Below, piece by piece: positions 1 to 9,812 of a DNA stretch of 64,000 bases (position 1 is its first letter; each line of letters opens with the position of its first letter). The position numbers and the translations under genes are program-made. The DNA is from Roseiarcus sp963730555 (GTDB lineage Bacteria; Pseudomonadota; Alphaproteobacteria; Rhizobiales; Beijerinckiaceae): assembly GCA_963730555.1 (NCBI GenBank), contig CAVSSS010000012.1, positions 248,001 to 312,000 of the forward strand, read 5' to 3'. Below the pieces are notes generated by a model. The model saw only the letters and a program-made list of their open reading frames with translations. It searched no databases and was not told the origin of the DNA.

Positions 1-1
1 C

Positions 2-1657
2 CCACGCGAATCACTTCCTGCCGCGTTTCGAATCGAGATGGTGTTCGCCGGAGGGGGCCTCGCCTACATCGTCCTTGCGCTTTTAGCGACGGTTTTCACC
101 GACGCCAGCGCTCGCCGCATGGTCGCAAGCGAAACGATCCGCGAATTCTCCATCTACTTGCGTGCAGTTGCAGGTATTTTCGACCCGGACCAGGATTTGG
201 CCGCTGCCTATGGCGCGACGATCCGCCAGCAGTCCGCGCTTTCGGAGCAATTGCAATCGGCGCGCGCGCTTTTGCTCGAGCGGTCCGGCAGGGCAGGAGA
301 GCGGATGCGGCTCGCGGCCTCGATCGGCATCCTGCTCGACGCGCTCGATGCGCTGGTCTCCGCCCAATGCGACGTCGAACTCATCCGAACGACGCCTGGA
401 GCTGCGCCGGTGCTGGCGCGGATCGGGGACGCTTTGCGCATCGGGTCGCTCGATCTCAACCATCTGAGTCTTGAGCTTCTGACCACCGGCCGCCCCACGT
501 TGCCGCCCGACCATCAGCTCGCGATCGACGCGCTTAAGGATGAAGCCGCGCGGGTCGAAGCGAATGCAATGGATGCAAAAGCGCACGCGGCGCTCGAGGC
601 CGCGAGCTGGCGGCTCGTTCGATCGCTCGGTCACATCCGACGGCTCGAACAGTCCCTATCGAACGATGCGACGGCCAGGGCGGCGATCGGCGACATTGAC
701 CTTGCCGCGTTCATCCCGAAGCGGAACTATGGACCGAGCGCGCTGGCTCCGCATCTGAACCCCGATTCGCCCGTGTTGCGATTTGCGACGCGCCTGTCGC
801 TCGCGATGATGGCGGGCGCGTTGGTCGCGCAATCGCTCGGCGACGAGCGGCACGGCAACTGGGTTCTCCTCACGATCGCGGTCGTGATGCGCGCAGGCTA
901 TGGACTCACCCGCCAACGGCGCGACGACCGCGTGATCGGCACGCTCGTCGGATGTGTGCTGGCCGCCGGCTCTGTGGCCTATTTGCCGGCTGGGGCGCTC
1001 GTCGCCGTTCAAGGCTTGGCGGTCACTGTGGTGCATAGCTTCGCGCGGCTCAACTATCGCATCGCTTCGACCGGAGCTTCGGTGATGGCTCTGGTGTCCT
1101 TGCATCTGGTGCAGCCGTCGGTCTCGGCGCCCATCCTGGTGCGTTTGGCCGATACGCTGATTGGCGCGGCGATCGCGCATCTCTTCAACTATTTCTGGCC
1201 GCGCTGGGAATTTGTCGAGGCGCCGAAGTTGGCGAGCCGCTTACAAGCCCAGCTCGCCGCCTTCGCTCTCGCCGCATTGAGGAGCGACGTCAGCGAGCAT
1301 GACTACCGGCTGGCGCGGAAGAACGTGATCGAGGCCATGGCCGCTCTCTCGGATTCCGCGGGCCGGATGGCCATCGAGCCCATGACGGCCCGCAGGGGTC
1401 TCGAAGAGATGGCGGATCTCCTGATCAGAGCCTACAGCCTGGTGGCGCAGCTCTCGGCGGCGCGTCTTGCCGCTCTGACCGGCGCTCCTCTCCCGGATCC
1501 CTCAATCCGCGACTGGCTTATGGCGCTTCTCGGCGGCGCGTCCGGCGCGACGGGCCCCGTCGCCGAGCCTCCACCGGGGCCGCTCGTCGCCGCCGCGACG
1601 GCTGTGACGGGCGCCGCCCGCAATTATGAGCGCGCCGCGAAGAGCAGCCCTGCCTAA
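2..1657 (+). CDS. FUSC-family membrane protein (5' end outside window)
   Basis: Inner-membrane protein of the fusaric-acid-resistance/YccS (FUSC) family, thought to act in efflux of aromatic acids or similar compounds; the substrate is unknown. The frame is open to the window edge, so the ATG at 38 is probably internal and the true start lies upstream. Visible parts: a hydrophobic segment right after the ATG, a long soluble middle (about residues 40-240 counted from 38), then the FUSC membrane block near 245-360 with the typical HGNWVLL...TRQRRDDRVIGT pattern near 271-300, and a soluble C-terminal tail. The gene ends 80 bp before a convergent LysR gene. Family confident, substrate not. Confidence 0.85.
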   Translation, partial: PRESLPAAFRIEMVFAGGGLAYIVLALLATVFTDASARRMVASETIREFSIYLRAVAGIFDPDQDLAAAYGATIRQQSALSEQLQSARALLLERSGRAGERMRLAASIGILLDALDALVSAQCDVELIRTTPGAAPVLARIGDALRIGSLDLNHLSLELLTTGRPTLPPDHQLAIDALKDEAARVEANAMDAKAHAALEAASWRLVRSLGHIRRLEQSLSNDATARAAIGDIDLAAFIPKRNYGPSALAPHLNPDSPVLRFATRLSLAMMAGALVAQSLGDERHGNWVLLTIAVVMRAGYGLTRQRRDDRVIGTLVGCVLAAGSVAYLPAGALVAVQGLAVTVVHSFARLNYRIASTGASVMALVSLHLVQPSVSAPILVRLADTLIGAAIAHLFNYFWPRWEFVEAPKLASRLQAQLAAFALAALRSDVSEHDYRLARKNVIEAMAALSDSAGRMAIEPMTARRGLEEMADLLIRAYSLVAQLSAARLAALTGAPLPDPSIRDWLMALLGGASGATGPVAEPPPGPLVAAATAVTGAARNYERAAKSSPA

Positions 1658-1737
1658 ACTAGGCTCAAAGCCTGGAGGCGAACGCTTAGGCCACCTGGAG
1701 ATTGCTCCTGCGGTCTTCAGACAGCGCCGCCTTCTGG

Positions 1738-2700
1738 TCACTCCGAGGCCGGTTCGAGGGCGGAACGGACGCGCTTCAGTTCGTCCTCGAGCCGCGCTTC
1801 GACCCCATGCGCTTCAGCTTTAATCCAATCGATCACGACGTTGACGTCGTCGCGCGGTGTCGGATCCGCTTGAACCAACCAATAAGCGTAACCCTGCGCG
1901 TGATCCGAATCGGCGCCCCCGACTGCGACGAGCCGCCCCTGGAACAGCAAGGGTTCGATGAGAGCGACGCGGCCAAGAGCGATTCCCTGGCCTTCCAACG
2001 CCGCCAGGATCACCTGATCGTACTGATTGTAGCGCAAGACGCCCTTCGGCTTGATCGCGCTCAAACCCATTGAATGCAGACGATCGGCCCATTGCAGCCA
2101 TGGGCGATTCGCGTCGTCGTATTCGATGAGAACGTGTCTCGCGATAGACTCGGAGTCGAGCCGGCTGACGCCAAGCGACGGACTCGCGACGGGCGCGACC
2201 GCTTCGCCGAAAAGACGCGGCGATCCAGGCGGCGCATTCGCGGCGGCGCAATATCGAATCGCGATATCTGCGCCGTGCGCCCTCAGATCCATCACTTTGT
2301 TGCTAGCCGCTATTCTCACGTCGATATCGGGGTGGTGTTGCTGGAAACCGCCGAGACGGGGCACGATCCAGAGTCCCGAGACGCCGATGCTCGCTGTAAT
2401 GGTCACTGGCCGTCGGTCGCTGCGGGCGGCGAGAGCGTTGACCCCATCCTGCAATTGTTGAACTGCGCTGTCGGCGACGCGGAAGAAGCGCTCGCCTTCG
2501 GCAGTAAAGCTAATTGAGCGATAGCCGCGATTGAGCAGGCGCACGCCGAGCGCCTCTTCGAGCGCGATGATCTGGCGGCTGACGGCGGACTGGGTGAGGA
2601 AAAGGTCCTCGGCGGCGAGCGTCACGCTCATCCGCCGACCGACGGCGACGAAGCCGCGGATAAGATCCAGGGAAGGCAGTCGGACGGGGAACTTTCGCAT
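1738..2700 (-). CDS. LysR-family transcriptional regulator (GcvA-like)
   Basis: Regulator of 320 residues, the usual LysR length. The N-terminal winged HTH covers about residues 8-68, with the signature TQSAVSRQI and the recognition segment LGVRLLNR; the remainder is a periplasmic-binding-like effector domain. A phenylalanine-rich linker after the HTH (TAEGERFF) fits the GcvA/AmpR branch. It lies convergent to the FUSC gene. LysR proteins usually regulate a divergent neighbour, but the next plus-strand gene is only a small DUF1127 protein, so no target can be named. Effector unknown. Confidence 0.9.
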   Translation of the reverse strand: MRKFPVRLPSLDLIRGFVAVGRRMSVTLAAEDLFLTQSAVSRQIIALEEALGVRLLNRGYRSISFTAEGERFFRVADSAVQQLQDGVNALAARSDRRPVTITASIGVSGLWIVPRLGGFQQHHPDIDVRIAASNKVMDLRAHGADIAIRYCAAANAPPGSPRLFGEAVAPVASPSLGVSRLDSESIARHVLIEYDDANRPWLQWADRLHSMGLSAIKPKGVLRYNQYDQVILAALEGQGIALGRVALIEPLLFQGRLVAVGGADSDHAQGYAYWLVQADPTPRDDVNVVIDWIKAEAHGVEARLEDELKRVRSALEPASE

Positions 2701-3001
2701 GTGCTTTCCTCATGCGAGGAAGCTGACCCTCTTTGACGAACCGCTCTCTGTCAAGCCAACGAGAGGGTCTTCTGCGGAAGGCGCGTGATAGCAAGCAGCT
2801 AAATGATTTCGGCGTCGCATTCCATAAGCGAATGAAAACGATGCGGAGATGTCGTTTGACGGCGAGAAATCCTGGACCCATCTAGGATGCGAAAAGGCGA
2901 GCCCGTGCCGCCATCGCGCTCTTGGAAACGGTCTGAGTGACCGATCTCCAGGCGCCGCCAGATCGGGTCCGGCTTGTGGGCCGCTCGCCGGGGAGAATGA
3001 C

Positions 3002-3205
3002 ATGCTGCGCATCGCATTGCCGCACATCGCGCTAGGAACATCGTCGCCGGGTTTCGCCCGATGGCGAGGCGCGCTGCAGGAGTGGCGTCGACGGGATCTG
3101 GACCGCGTCGCGTTGGCGCGAATGTCAGAGGCGGAGCTCCACGACATCGGCGTCACGTCGGCCGAACGCTGGGCGGAGATCAACAAGCCTTTCTGGCGCG
3201 GGTGA
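3002..3205 (+). CDS. DUF1127 (YjiS-like) small protein
   Basis: Small basic protein of 67 residues. The C-terminal half has the DUF1127 pattern: an arginine-rich helix (EWRRRDLDRVALARMSEAEL) followed by HDIGVTSAERWAEINKPFW. I chose the ATG at 3002 because GGGGAG lies just upstream; the frame is open further 5' but without family resemblance. DUF1127 proteins are common in alphaproteobacteria and several have been shown to bind RNA and affect sRNA or phosphate-related regulation; the role here is not known. A second member lies at 39689. Confidence 0.75.
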   Translation: MLRIALPHIALGTSSPGFARWRGALQEWRRRDLDRVALARMSEAELHDIGVTSAERWAEINKPFWRG

Positions 3206-3411
3206 CCGAAAGCAAGTGTCCCCCTGTGGAGGCAAGGAGCGCGTCCTGGCGGAGCAAGCTCAAGGCGTCAGGGGCTTCGCCAGTAGGCGATCAACTTTGG
3301 AATTGAGACGGACCCGCCTCGAAATGGAGTGCGGGCTCAGCGCGAGCTTGGGAAGCAAGCGAGGAGCTGCTTGTTACAAAGTCTGACGGTTCGGGCTGAC
3401 CGAAGCCCGCG

Positions 3412-4293
3412 CTATAGCCGCTTCTCGAACCAATGGTCGGCGTATGGATTGTCATTGAACCGGGCGATTTCCCGGTAGCCCTCGTTTCGGTAGAGCGCGT
3501 GCGCTTCGGTCAGCGCCCGATTGGTGTCCAGCCGCAGCGTCCTTACGCCCGCTTCGCGGGCGGCGGCTTCGAGCGCTCGCAACATCCGCCGCGCAACGCC
3601 CATGCCTCGCGCGGACGGCGCGGTCCAGACCCGCTTGATTTCCCCCGTCGCCTTGTCCACCCGTTTGAACCCGCCGCACCCAACCGCCTCGCCATCGAGC
3701 CGGGCGATCACGAAAAGGCCCGACGGAGGGGTCATGTCTGCGACGCTAGCGGAGGCCTCCGCATCGGCGTCAAATCCGCTTTCGAAACGCGCCGCGAGTT
3801 CGCGGAAGTACGCGTCCAGGCAGCGGCGCGCGTCAACGCCATCCGGCGGATCAGCAGAGACCTTGACCGACGCGGCTCGGATGAGTTGCTCGACTTCCCC
3901 CATCGCCGCCACTAAGCGACTCTGCGCGGAGGCGTTGAGCGGCTCCAACATCGACGCCGCGAGATTGTCGGAAAGCTTGTCATAGGCCGCGCGTTCGGCG
4001 CCGCCTTTGCGCGTCAGGCTCACACGGCGGCGGCGACCATCCCCAACCCCTTTCGACACATCAATCAACTCCTGCTTCTCCAGGGATTGCAGCAGGCGGC
4101 TGAGATAGCCGGAATCGAGCCCTAGCTTGCTGCGGAGCGTGCTGACGTCAGCGCCATCGGCGCTGATCTCGAAAATGAGGCGCGCCTCCGCCAGCGGGCG
4201 GCCCCGCCGGAGGTAATCGACCTCGAGCGCGCCAACGCGCTGGGTCACGAGCCGATTAAACCGGCGAACCCTTTGTAGCGAGTTCTCGTCCAT
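3412..4293 (-). CDS. MarR-type HTH / GNAT acetyltransferase fusion
   Basis: Two-domain protein of 293 residues. Residues about 1-145 form a MarR-like winged helix (LGLDSGYLSRLLQSLEKQEL recognition region, then the basic wing GDGRRRRVSLT). Residues about 150-293 are a GNAT N-acetyltransferase with the acetyl-CoA loop in the form RGMGVARRM and the final ALYRNEGY...F motif. This fusion is a recurrent architecture in which the acetyltransferase may detoxify a ligand sensed by the HTH. The upstream region near 4300-4320 has an AT-rich stretch around TCAGATATA, a plausible promoter. Substrate unknown. Confidence 0.85.
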   Translation of the reverse strand: MDENSLQRVRRFNRLVTQRVGALEVDYLRRGRPLAEARLIFEISADGADVSTLRSKLGLDSGYLSRLLQSLEKQELIDVSKGVGDGRRRRVSLTRKGGAERAAYDKLSDNLAASMLEPLNASAQSRLVAAMGEVEQLIRAASVKVSADPPDGVDARRCLDAYFRELAARFESGFDADAEASASVADMTPPSGLFVIARLDGEAVGCGGFKRVDKATGEIKRVWTAPSARGMGVARRMLRALEAAAREAGVRTLRLDTNRALTEAHALYRNEGYREIARFNDNPYADHWFEKRL

Positions 4294-4634
4294 TCTCTGA
4301 CTCTAGTCAGATATATTGGTCGATTTCAAGCTACCGCGTTTCGGCGAAAACGCTCTCTTCCCAAAGACAGAAGTTTTGCCGGGCAACCCAGAGGGAAGCG
4401 CGCGACATTGTGATTGGCGGCGCAGCGCGGCATGGTTACGGAGCAGATTGCGGCCGAGCCGCAAACGGCGTTAGACTGGTTGCAAGCGTCACCGGCGCGC
4501 GCTGTCTTTGCCATGCTTTGTATCCCGCATCACGGTTCGCGCCCAAGAAAAAGAGTCGAGGCGGGTTCCGCCGCGGAACGCGTCCGCCCGCCGAGACGTT
4601 CAGGGCTATGGGGCCCCTTGGTTAGGGAGAGACT
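4294..4634. other. intergenic stretch without a convincing gene
   Basis: About 340 bp between the HTH-GNAT gene and the plus-strand orphan gene. Two short overlapping open frames exist near 4410-4640, but neither resembles a known protein. I see no gene here. A GGGAGAG just before 4635 is a likely ribosome-binding site for the next gene. Confidence 0.5.
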
Positions 4635-5072
4635 ATGATGCCAAACGTGGAATACGCACTAACGCCCAGCCACTCGCTTCGCTACCTGGACGTCGCGCCC
4701 ATGATCACCGCGCTTCGATTCCAGCCTTCCGATTTCGAATATGCTCATGGCTGGCTCAACCATGTGCCAAGCCGCCATCGCTTTCAGTTCGACCGGAAGG
4801 GCCGGGTGACGATTGACGCCCTGTGTGGCTGCGCGGCTCTCTCGGTGCGACCCGAGCAGGCGGACGAACTCCATTCGATGTTCAGGGTCTGGAGGCAGGA
4901 CTACTGGGTGCCCCTGGAGACGAACCGGGAGTTCGCGTCACACTTCGCCGAGCCGAACGCCTGGGTGAGACTATTCCGTGACATCCGCATGGCCTGGCGA
5001 CGTTTCCGTCGGCGAGTGGATCCGGTTACGATCCCCGCCGACGTGTTTCCCTCGGCCACGCCGGCGGAATAG
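4635..5072 (+). CDS. conserved-looking hypothetical protein
   Basis: Unrecognised soluble protein of 145 residues with a purine-rich Shine-Dalgarno (GGGAGAG) 8-9 bp before tandem ATG codons. It has no signal peptide or membrane helix. It contains several tryptophans and aromatics (HGWLNHVPSRHRFQF, VWRQDYWVPLE) and an arginine-rich segment (RMAWRRFRRRV), so it is probably a real folded protein. It is followed immediately by a strong terminator, which supports a real transcription unit. No function assigned. Confidence 0.55.
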   Translation: MMPNVEYALTPSHSLRYLDVAPMITALRFQPSDFEYAHGWLNHVPSRHRFQFDRKGRVTIDALCGCAALSVRPEQADELHSMFRVWRQDYWVPLETNREFASHFAEPNAWVRLFRDIRMAWRRFRRRVDPVTIPADVFPSATPAE

Positions 5073-5086
5073 CAGCGGTCACGTGC

Positions 5087-5119
5087 TTTAAGCCCGCGCC
5101 GCGCAGGCGCGGACTTAAA
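5087..5119. terminator. bidirectional intrinsic terminator
   Basis: A 14-bp inverted repeat, TTTAAGCCCGCGCC and GGCGCGGACTTAAA, with one mismatch and a 5-nt loop. The stem is GC-rich inside and A/T-rich outside, so it works as a terminator in both directions. It sits between the convergent orphan gene (ends 5072) and rhaD (ends 5171). Confidence 0.8.
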
Positions 5120-5170
5120 TCATCTCGTTCCGAACTGACAGGCCGCTCGGCGCAAGCGGAAGGGCGAGCA

Positions 5171-7276
5171 TTACCGCGCGAAGCTGACCGCGTTCCCCGC
5201 GTCGACGTTGAGAATATTGCCGGTGCTCTTGGATGAGAGGTCGGAAGCAAAATAATAGACCGCCTCGGCGATGTCCTCCGGGTAGACGGATCGCTTCAAC
5301 AGCGAGCGCTGGCGATAAACCTCCTCGAGTTCGTCCTCGCTCACCTTGTTTGACGCGGCTCGTTGGGTCCTCCATTCGCCCTGCCAGATCTTCGAGCCGC
5401 GCAGCACGGCGTCCGGATTGACCGTATTGGCGCGGATGCCGAACGGCGCGCCTTCCAGCGCCAGGCAGCGGGCAAGATGGACTTCCGCTGCTTTTGCCGC
5501 GCAATAGGCTGAGGCGCCGGGCGAAGCCGCGAGCGCATTCTTCGATGCAATGAAGATGATGCTGCCGCCGAGGCTCTGATCCTTCATGATCCGATAGCCC
5601 CCTCGCGCGGACAGGAAATATCCCGTCGCAAGGATCGAGATGTTGCGGTTCCAAAGCTCGAGCGAGGTGTTCTCGAACGCTGCGGCCGAGGCGATGCCGG
5701 CATTGGCGACGACGATGTCCAATCCGCCAAAGGCAAGGACCGTCTCGTGAAAGGCGGCGTCGACCTTGCCCTCGTTCGTGACGTCGACATGCACGCCGCT
5801 CACAACATCCTTGCCGAACTTTTTGCCGAAGTCGGCGACGGCAGCTTCAAGGCTCTGGGCGTCGATGTCTGCGAGCACGACGCAGGCACCCTCGCTCATG
5901 AGCCGGGCAGCGATCGCTTGGCCAATTCCGCCCGCGCCGCCGGTGACCAGTGCGACCCGCCCAGCAAGCGATTTCGGCTTCGGCATGCGTTGAAGCTTGG
6001 CCTCCTCGAGCAACCAATATTCGATATTGAACGCTTCCTGCTCCGAAAGCCCGACATAGCGGCCGACGCTCGACGATCCACGCATCACGTTGATCGCATT
6101 GACATAGAATTCCGAGGCGATCCGGGCGGTCGATTTGTCCTTGGCGAAGGACAGCATGCCGACGCCAGGCACGAGATAGATGACCGCGTTGGGATCGCGC
6201 ATGGCAGGCGAATTGGGATGCTTGCAGCGTTCATAATAGGCCGTGTAGTCCGCGCGGTAGTCGGCGAGAGTTGTGTCCAGCGACGCGATCACCGCGTCGA
6301 GATTGCGCGCTGCTGGATCATGAGGAAGCACGAGCGGACGGATCTTGGTCCTGAGGAAGTGATCCGGGCACGACGTCCCAAGCGCCGCAAGGTCTTTGAG
6401 ATCGCGCGAATTGACGAACTCCAACACGGCGGGCGCGTCGGTGAAGTGTCCGATCTTGCGCTCGCTCGCCGAAATGTGCTTGCGAATGGCGGGCAAGAGC
6501 TTCGCTGCGGCGTTGCGACGGTCCGCCCGCGGCAGGGCCTCGACGCGATGGCCTCCGAAGGCTGCTTTGGGCGCCCTGGCTGCAAGCCATTCGGCGGCCT
6601 TGTTGATCATCTCCAAAGTGGTGCGATAGCATTCCTTCGAGGTTGACCCCCAGGTGAACAGGCCGTGGCCGCCGAGCACCACGCCCTTCATGTCCGGATT
6701 GGCCTCAGTCATCGCGCCGAGCTTGAGCCCAAGATCAAAACCCGGCCGCTGCCAGGGCAAGAAGCCAAGCTCCCCGCCATAAATCTCGCGCGTGAGCGCC
6801 TCCGCGTTCTCACTCGCGGCGATCGCGATCACGGCGTCGGCGTGAACGTGATCGACGTGGCGGTGCGGAACGAAGCCGTGCAGCGTGGTGTCGATCGAGG
6901 TTGCGCGGGGATTGAGGTTGAAGGTGCAGTGGTTGTAGAGCGCGACCATCTCGTCCTCGTGTTCGAGGCCACGATAGGTCGACTTGAGGTTGAGGAGCTT
7001 GTCGAGATAGAGCGTTGAGAAGCCATCGAGCTTCATCGAGCCGATGTCGCCGCCCGACCCTTTGACCCACAAGACTTGCGTTGGCGCGGCGGTCAGCGGA
7101 TCGGCCGCGGTCAGCTTGGCCGAAGTGTTGCCGCCGCCGAAATTGGTGATGCGCAGGTCGCTGCCGAGCAGGTGCGATCGATAGAGCAGGAGACCGGGAT
7201 CATCGAGAGTGGCCGCATGCTCGTCATCCCAGAGATTGGGCAATGGAGCGTCAAAACGAACTTGACCGCCGCTCAT
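5171..7276 (-). CDS. rhaD: bifunctional rhamnulose-1-phosphate aldolase / lactaldehyde-type dehydrogenase
   Basis: Cytosolic fusion enzyme of 701 residues for L-rhamnose catabolism. The N-terminal class II aldolase domain (about 25-380) splits rhamnulose-1-phosphate to DHAP and L-lactaldehyde; it shows NFGGGNTSAK near 45-54, the metal-binding histidine cluster HRHVDHVH near 138-145 and GGHGLFTWG further on. The C-terminal short-chain dehydrogenase domain (about 440-701) has TGGAGGIG, NAG and the catalytic YCAAK, and is expected to oxidise the lactaldehyde. Length and fusion match the rhizobial RhaD type. GAGAGGA precedes the ATG. It is divergent from rhaR, as in Rhizobium; the isomerase gene rhaI that usually follows rhaD is absent here. 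Confidence 0.93.
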   Translation of the reverse strand: MSGGQVRFDAPLPNLWDDEHAATLDDPGLLLYRSHLLGSDLRITNFGGGNTSAKLTAADPLTAAPTQVLWVKGSGGDIGSMKLDGFSTLYLDKLLNLKSTYRGLEHEDEMVALYNHCTFNLNPRATSIDTTLHGFVPHRHVDHVHADAVIAIAASENAEALTREIYGGELGFLPWQRPGFDLGLKLGAMTEANPDMKGVVLGGHGLFTWGSTSKECYRTTLEMINKAAEWLAARAPKAAFGGHRVEALPRADRRNAAAKLLPAIRKHISASERKIGHFTDAPAVLEFVNSRDLKDLAALGTSCPDHFLRTKIRPLVLPHDPAARNLDAVIASLDTTLADYRADYTAYYERCKHPNSPAMRDPNAVIYLVPGVGMLSFAKDKSTARIASEFYVNAINVMRGSSSVGRYVGLSEQEAFNIEYWLLEEAKLQRMPKPKSLAGRVALVTGGAGGIGQAIAARLMSEGACVVLADIDAQSLEAAVADFGKKFGKDVVSGVHVDVTNEGKVDAAFHETVLAFGGLDIVVANAGIASAAAFENTSLELWNRNISILATGYFLSARGGYRIMKDQSLGGSIIFIASKNALAASPGASAYCAAKAAEVHLARCLALEGAPFGIRANTVNPDAVLRGSKIWQGEWRTQRAASNKVSEDELEEVYRQRSLLKRSVYPEDIAEAVYYFASDLSSKSTGNILNVDAGNAVSFAR

Positions 7277-7451
7277 GAGCTGTTCCTCTCAAATTCTTGC
7301 GATTTTCATCCCCCAATAGGCAAATGCCCGAATTGCGTCAACGGTTCTGCGCGATTGCGTGAATTTGGTGAGCGAGTTTGATCGATTGACAGTCCTATAG
7401 GCGCGTGGCAGTGAAAGTGGTAACGACCAATTTTGGGGAAACGACAAGGTT
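7277..7451. promoter_or_regulatory. divergent rhaD / rhaR promoter region
   Basis: 175 bp between the divergent starts. A TTGACA at 7386-7391 could be a -35 for the rightward operon, but no good -10 follows at ideal spacing. ATTGCG(T) occurs twice (near 7335 and 7350) as possible operator half-sites. GAGAGGA close to rhaD and AAGG close to rhaR are the ribosome-binding sites. By analogy with Rhizobium, the DeoR-type RhaR is expected to repress from here; the operator is not pinned down. Confidence 0.45.
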
Positions 7452-8265
7452 ATGCGCGAGCGACAGCGCGTCGAAATCCTCCGCAATCTGCTCGCCGCGC
7501 AAGGCTTCCTCTCAATCGCCGATCTCATGGCGGCGACGGGCGTGTCCGCCGCCTCGGCCCGACGGGACGCTGGGCGCCTGGCGGCCGCTGGTTACGGCAA
7601 GCGAGTTTATGGCGGCGTCCAGGCGCTCGGCGACGCGCTGTCGTCTCGCATGAACTCAAGCCTCGCTCGGCACGCAATCGTTCGACGTCAGCCGAGCAAT
7701 CCAGGTCGAACCCAAACGGGCCATCGCCCGACGCGCCGTGGATATGTGCGTCGACGGCGATGCGATCATCATCAATGGCGGCACCACAACCTTTGAGATG
7801 GCCGAGTACCTGCGCCATAGGCGGCTCAAGATTCTGACCAACTCCTATCCCTTGGCCGAGTTTCTCATCCGTGAGACGCAGAACCGGGTCGCTTTGCCCG
7901 GCGGCGAGGTCTATCGCGAGCAGAAGATCATCGTCGCACCATTCGAAGACGACGCCATTCAACATTATTCCGCGCGCCTCATGTTCATGAGCGCAATCTC
8001 CATTGGTCCGCGCGGCGTGATCGAGGGTGATCCGCTGATTGCGCGTGCGGAAACGAAACTTCTGCGGCGCGCCGACAAGCTGGTCGTGCTCGCGGACGCT
8101 TCGAAATTCGCTCAGCGCGGGAGCCTCGTCGTTTGTCCCCTCACGCACATCCATGCGCTCATCACCGATCGGGCTGCGCCGCCGGAGGCGCTGGCCATGC
8201 TGCGCGACGCGGGCGTGCAGACGATCGTCGTCGATCCCGAGACGCGCGTGACGGAGGCGGCGTGA
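7452..8265 (+). pseudogene. rhaR: DeoR-family rhamnose regulator, one frameshift
   Basis: DeoR-type repressor. The first part (7452 to about 7655) encodes the HTH (RQRVEILRNLL...ATGVSAASARRDAGRLAA) and the second part (about 7655-8265, next frame) encodes the sugar-phosphate sensor domain (NGGTTTFEMAEYL, ISIGPRGVIEGD, VVLADASKF). Dropping one base near 7655 (ATGAACTCAAGCC) gives one continuous protein of about 270 residues, the normal DeoR length, with joined sequence ...SLGTQSFDVSRAIQVEPKRA. I read it as one gene with a +1 insertion, probably a sequence error, but a true null allele cannot be excluded. Its stop overlaps the GTG start of rhaT. Confidence 0.8.
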
Positions 8266-9812
8266 GCGTGGAGCAGGAGATCGACGTTTCCCCCGGCCAA
8301 GTCGCGCCACTGCTGGAGGTGCGCGGCATCGAGAAGACCTTCCCCGGCGTCCGCGCGCTTTCGGGCGTCTCGTTCGACGTTCGTCCAGGCGAGGTTCATG
8401 CGCTGCTCGGAGAGAATGGCGCCGGCAAATCGACCCTGATCAAGATCGTCTCCGGGGTCTATCAACCCGACGTCGGCTCGATTCTCGTCAACGGAAAACA
8501 AGTTCACTTTTCCACGCCCGATGACGCGCGCCGCGCGGGCGTCGCGACGATCTATCAGGAGCTCCTGCTGTTCCCTGAGCTCAGCGTCGCCGAAAACATC
8601 TTTCTCGGCCACGCCCCGCTGGCCGGGGCGGGCCGCATCGATTGGCGGGCGATGCGCGCCGAGGCCGCGCGCCTGCTCGACTCGCTCGAAATCGACGATC
8701 TTTCTCCCGATCAAATCGTCGGCGCGCTGACCGTGGGAAACCGTCAACGAGTCGAGATTTTGCGCGCTCTGTCGCACGACGCGCGCATCCTCATCATGGA
8801 CGAGCCGACCGCGGCGCTGACCGAAGCCGACGTGACGCGTTTGTTCGACGTCGTGCGCCGCCTTAAGCGGCGCGGCGTCGGCATCGTCTATATCAGCCAT
8901 CGCCTCGACGAGATTTTTGCAATCGCCGATCGCGTCACCGTATTGCGCGACGGCGCTTATGTCGGTTCGCGCGACGTCGCCGACACCAACGTGGCCGAAC
9001 TCGTGCAGATGATGGTCGGGCGGCGGCTCGAGAGTCTATTTCCGAAGACGGCGGCGCCTATCGGCGCGACGGTTCTCGAAGCGCGCGACCTCGTGCGCCG
9101 GCCGCTCACCAAGGGCGTCAGCCTCACCGTCCGCGCTGGCGAGATCGTCGGCCTTGCAGGGCTCGTCGGATCGGGCCGGAGCGAACTCGCGCAGACGCTG
9201 TTCGGGATGACGCCGAGCGAGTCAGGCGAGATTCGGCTGAACGGCGAAAGCGTCCGAATCGACTCGCCTGAGCGCGCGCGCGCAAAAGGCATCGCCTACG
9301 TACCCGAAGATCGCGGCACGCAGGGCCTGGTCAGGGGAATGAGCGTCCTGCACAACTTTTCGCTTGCCGCGCTCGGGTCTCTGTCGCGCGCCGGATTTAT
9401 CGACCGCGCCGCGGAGCGGCGAATGGCGCAGCGGGGCGTCGCGCGATTCAGCGTCAAGACAAGTTCGGTCGACGAGATCGCAGGCCGCCTTTCCGGCGGT
9501 AATCAGCAGAAGATCGTGCTTGGCAAGTGGCTCGCCAACAATCCCAAGTTGCTCATCCTCGATGAGCCAACCCGGGGCATCGACGTCGGCGCCAAAGCCG
9601 AGATCCATCGCCTGATGAGCCAGCTCGCGGCCGAAGGCGTCGCCATTCTCATGATTTCAAGCGAATTGCCCGAGGTTCTGGGCATGAGCGACCGCGTGCT
9701 CGTGATGCGCGAAGGCCGCCTTGTGGCCGAGTTCGATCGCGCGGACGCGACATCCGAGGCGGTCGGCGCGGCGATGATGGGCGGAACGTCGAGCGAAGAG
9801 CGGGCGGCGTGA
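8262..9812 (+). CDS. rhaT: rhamnose ABC transporter, duplicated ATP-binding subunit
   Basis: CUT2-family sugar ABC ATPase of 516 residues with two nucleotide-binding domains. Domain 1 has Walker A GENGAGKST (50-58), a variant signature LTVGNRQ and Walker B ILIMDEPTAAL. Domain 2 has the usual degenerate Walker A (GLVGSGRSE), signature LSGGNQQK and LLILDEPTRGID. I chose the GTG at 8262, which overlaps the rhaR stop as GTGA, because it gives the normal N-terminus; the frame is open upstream but reads as non-homologous. It ends in a GTGA overlap with the first permease, so the ABC genes are translationally coupled. Confidence 0.93.
   Translation: MSVEQEIDVSPGQVAPLLEVRGIEKTFPGVRALSGVSFDVRPGEVHALLGENGAGKSTLIKIVSGVYQPDVGSILVNGKQVHFSTPDDARRAGVATIYQELLLFPELSVAENIFLGHAPLAGAGRIDWRAMRAEAARLLDSLEIDDLSPDQIVGALTVGNRQRVEILRALSHDARILIMDEPTAALTEADVTRLFDVVRRLKRRGVGIVYISHRLDEIFAIADRVTVLRDGAYVGSRDVADTNVAELVQMMVGRRLESLFPKTAAPIGATVLEARDLVRRPLTKGVSLTVRAGEIVGLAGLVGSGRSELAQTLFGMTPSESGEIRLNGESVRIDSPERARAKGIAYVPEDRGTQGLVRGMSVLHNFSLAALGSLSRAGFIDRAAERRMAQRGVARFSVKTSSVDEIAGRLSGGNQQKIVLGKWLANNPKLLILDEPTRGIDVGAKAEIHRLMSQLAAEGVAILMISSELPEVLGMSDRVLVMREGRLVAEFDRADATSEAVGAAMMGGTSSEERAA

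Noticed and set aside
4410..4638. Overlapping short plus-strand frames upstream of the orphan gene
   Set aside because: Neither has a good ribosome-binding site or protein-like character.
7386..7391. TTGACA as the definite -35 of the rhaR-rhaK operon
   Set aside because: No matching -10 at 16-18 bp; kept only as a weak hint in the promoter entry.
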